From the NCBI RefSeq assembly GCF_910592395.1, contig NC_088313.1:13410437-13470436 (forward strand): a stretch of 60,000 nucleotides of DNA, given 5' to 3'. Positions 57,657 to 60,000 of this stretch are shown in pieces (position 1 is the first letter of the stretch; the number at the start of each line of letters is the position of its first letter). The stretch is from Lineus longissimus. Its lineage: Eukaryota > Nemertea > Pilidiophora > Heteronemertea > Lineidae. The notes under the pieces were generated by a model. That model saw only the letters and a program-made list of their open reading frames with translations. It searched no databases and was not told where the DNA came from. Both the position numbers and the translations under genes were made by a program.

Positions 57657-58023
57657 CAATTCTATCATCCTGAGGAAATCAGGGGTTAATGTTCACTTCT
57701 CCAACCCTGTACACTAACAGGGCAGGGCCGGAGAACATTCACCTCGGATTAATGTTCACTTCTCCAACCCTGTACACTAACAGGGCAGGGCCGGAGAACA
57801 TTCACCTCGGATTAATGTTCACTTCTCCAACCCTGTACACTTAACAGGGCAGGGCCGGAGAACATTCACCTCGGATTAATGTTCACTTCTCCAACCCTGT
57901 ACACTAACAGGGCAGGGCCGGAGAACATTCACCTCGGATTAATGTTCACTTCTCCAACCCTGTACACTAACAGGGCAGGGCCGGAGAACTTTCACCTCGG
58001 ATTTCCTCAGGATGCAATTCTAT
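57657..58023. mobile_element. Small TIR element with 9-bp TSD and repeated core
   Basis: Perfect 15-bp inverted ends, 'catcctgaggaaatc' (57666-57680) and its reverse complement (58000-58014), are flanked directly by 'caattctat' on both sides (57657-57665 and 58015-58023). The interior is almost entirely five units of 63-64 bp. There is no coding capacity, so it is non-autonomous. A 9-bp duplication is usual for Mutator-like elements, but the TIRs here are short for that group, so class assignment is open. Confidence 0.85.
57685..58000 (+). repeat. Five 63-bp units inside the TIR element
   Basis: Units start 'attaatgttcacttctccaa' (the first 'gtt') at about 57685, 57748, 57811, 57875 and 57938; one has a single extra T. 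Each unit holds an imperfect hairpin around 'ccctgtacactaacaggg'. Copies are nearly identical. Confidence 0.93.
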
Positions 58024-58264
58024 GAGGTTGATGAGGTTGCTTTCAAATTCAAAAGGCAAACTAACTGAAGTGTGAACCCCAATATTATTGGACCACACAT
58101 TTTGGTTATGCAATCATTCTTGGGTTAGAGAGTTTCAGAGCCGAGGAGAGTTCATGCCAAACTACACGGGATACAGCACCAGTAGTAGGCAGTGGCACTA
58201 GCTGCAGAAAGCCTGCTCAGTTTATGTGAAGATTGTGATGAACTGCTATTAAAATGGCATTTAT

Positions 58265-58521
58265 TTTAATTCCGTTCAGCACTTTTATCCTCGCACATAT
58301 CAGTTGCCACGATTCGAAAAGTCAAAACAGACGGACTGGTCAAATCGTGCTGATTTTTGGTTTCTGATGAGAAAAATATGTGACCCTACATTAGACATCA
58401 AGTCAAAATCTCTACGCCTTACGGTTACAAAATGTGCTCCAATGTTGACGGATGGCAGGACAGATGCCATTTTGAATAGCTATTACACCAGCTCTGCTGA
58501 CTTTTGTCAGCCGAGCTAAAA
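58265..58521 (+). repeat. Family B repeat, diverged 3' fragment
   Basis: The end 'agctctgctgacttttgtca' plus 'gccgagctaaaaa' and the preceding 'ggttacaaaatg', 'gatggcaggac', 'gaatagctatt' blocks match the ends of the family B copies at 43312 and 45250. The 5' part is missing or too diverged. Confidence 0.6.
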
Positions 58522-60000
58522 AAAGACGCATGGATTACAATTTTCTCACTGAAACAGAATTTTACAATTTTTAATAAATTTTGCGGCACCATCCTCGAGA
58601 TAACTTGAATCCTTATGGTGCATATCGCAAATAAATTCTAATTAAACTCAACGCTGTCTCGCTTGACGAGACAAATTATTTACAATAAAATTGACAGATG
58701 ATATCGCGAAGTGCCAAAGAAGTCGTAACGTCAATAAAACGGCACACTCGAAAGTTCTCAGTCAATAAAGTGAACTACTCCAGGAATCTAAGACAAGACT
58801 TGGCTCTCGTCAGTTGGATGGTGTTTGCGGGAGGCCTCTCTCACTCCAGCTCTAAAATATATCTTGGCATGAAGATGTCAATAACATTCAGGTAGAATAA
58901 CATTGTGATAAAGTGGAACAGATGAGGTAATAAATTACGTGTGGGATGACCCTGATGTTGACAAGATGAAAAGTGTTATGAATATACATCATATGTGTCT
59001 GTAGCATAAACTGTAATTAAGCTGGATGAGTGGAAATTATACATAATGCAGCAGTGAGTGAGGTCGGATGCTGGCAGTGCAATATCCCAGCTATACATAA
59101 TATATATATATATTGGATGGTAACTCAATTTTTAATATGAAGTTTGGCAACACGGAGTATGTACATAGATGTCAGCAATGTTGACAGTGTGGATTGTGGA
59201 AGGACTGATGCATATTTGATTCTTAGGATTATGTGGGGTTGTCAATTTCAATTTGTGGTGGTTTATTCCATATGAAGTACTTTTACTCTGCTGAAACATT
59301 TGCTAGGGCATGTTATCAAAAGTACATATTTCATTATGTATCTCTTAAATATTTTATCATGTGCATCCCACTTCCCTGTAGTGTCAGACATGTGCAATTT
59401 CAGGATAACAGTAAAAGGAATGATCTAATATTCACATATTTCTGCTTGGACTTAATCTCATTCCAAAACATGGAATCCTTTTCTTCCAAACAGGATTAAT
59501 GTTTCAGCCAGATAGTTTCAGCAGATTGCTTTTCTTTTCTTGACCTGCCTTTTTTCACTAGTGGCTGATTCATTTTCATTTAAAGCAGGCACTTCATCCT
59601 CCCTATTTCAAACTGTGCCTCATTTTCTCTTTCAATTAAATTTTTATAGCTGAAACACGAAGGAAACTGGAAAATTCGATGCAATGATGGCACTCTTTTC
59701 ACGGGAATCTTTTTCAAGAGTAATAAATTTACCTTTTTGAAATGAGTGAACGAACCATTTGATGCTCACTTAAAAAATTCAGGGAATTCTACGATTCATG
59801 GAGCAATAATACTGGGCACCACACATATTTCTCAGGAAAAAAGGTTGTAATGAAATGTAATAAAGATGGGCAACGGAATACAAGTTGGAATGCTAGTCGG
59901 ACAAAATAAGAATAAGACAATATTATTTCGGAAACGGAAATACAAATGTAATGTACGATATAAAGATACCATTTGGAAAAAGGTTAGTGAATATGTTTGT
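58522..60000. other. Non-coding AT-rich DNA
   Basis: Contains a short TA microsatellite (about 59100-59115). The frame 58698-58895 runs to a weak donor (CAG|GTAGAA) and lacks motifs. No other feature recognised. Confidence 0.35.

Overview
The window looks like intron-rich or intergenic nuclear DNA from a metazoan, most likely a marine invertebrate. It is AT-rich outside one island. There are almost no long open frames, but there are many dispersed repeats, tRNA-derived SINEs, minisatellites and decayed retrotransposons, with a few short exon-like open stretches ending at good GT splice donors. There are no bacterial-style operons, rRNA genes or CRISPR arrays. I cannot name the species from the sequence.

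The one complete coding unit is a DIRS-type tyrosine-recombinase retrotransposon (14107-20666). It has inverted terminal repeats, a gag-like ORF1, an RT/RNase H frame with a methyltransferase-like tail, a tyrosine recombinase in a third, overlapping position, and a 98-bp internal complementary region. That region is the exact reverse complement of the joined left and right ends. All motifs are intact and the ITRs are almost identical, so it looks like a young and possibly active copy.

Layout. 0-14.1 kb: non-coding DNA with a possible VMO-I-like exon (near 2.6-2.74 kb), a SINE head, a diverged ~332-bp array, a 21-bp palindromic array and a 33-bp minisatellite. 14.1-20.7 kb: the DIRS element. 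21-32 kb: a 29-bp minisatellite, an array of duplicated exon-like units whose last copy is intact and encodes a tyrosine-motif tail, two non-LTR retrotransposon remnants, two copies of a repeat built of 301-bp modules (family A), a 122-bp satellite, and an exon candidate near 30.5 kb. 32-42 kb: mostly unremarkable DNA, a second tyrosine-motif exon candidate (~37.7-38.0 kb), the third family A copy and a possible first exon near 42.1 kb. 42.3-45.25 kb: a tandem pair of family B repeats, one interrupted by ~880 bp that contains a perfect 38-bp palindrome. 45-60 kb: SINEs, minisatellites and a small TIR element with 9-bp target-site duplications whose interior is five 63-bp repeats.

No host gene can be assembled from this window. 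The exon candidates may belong to one or more plus-strand genes with large introns, but their splice phases do not chain together in an obvious way. Short open frames in the rest of the window look like chance.
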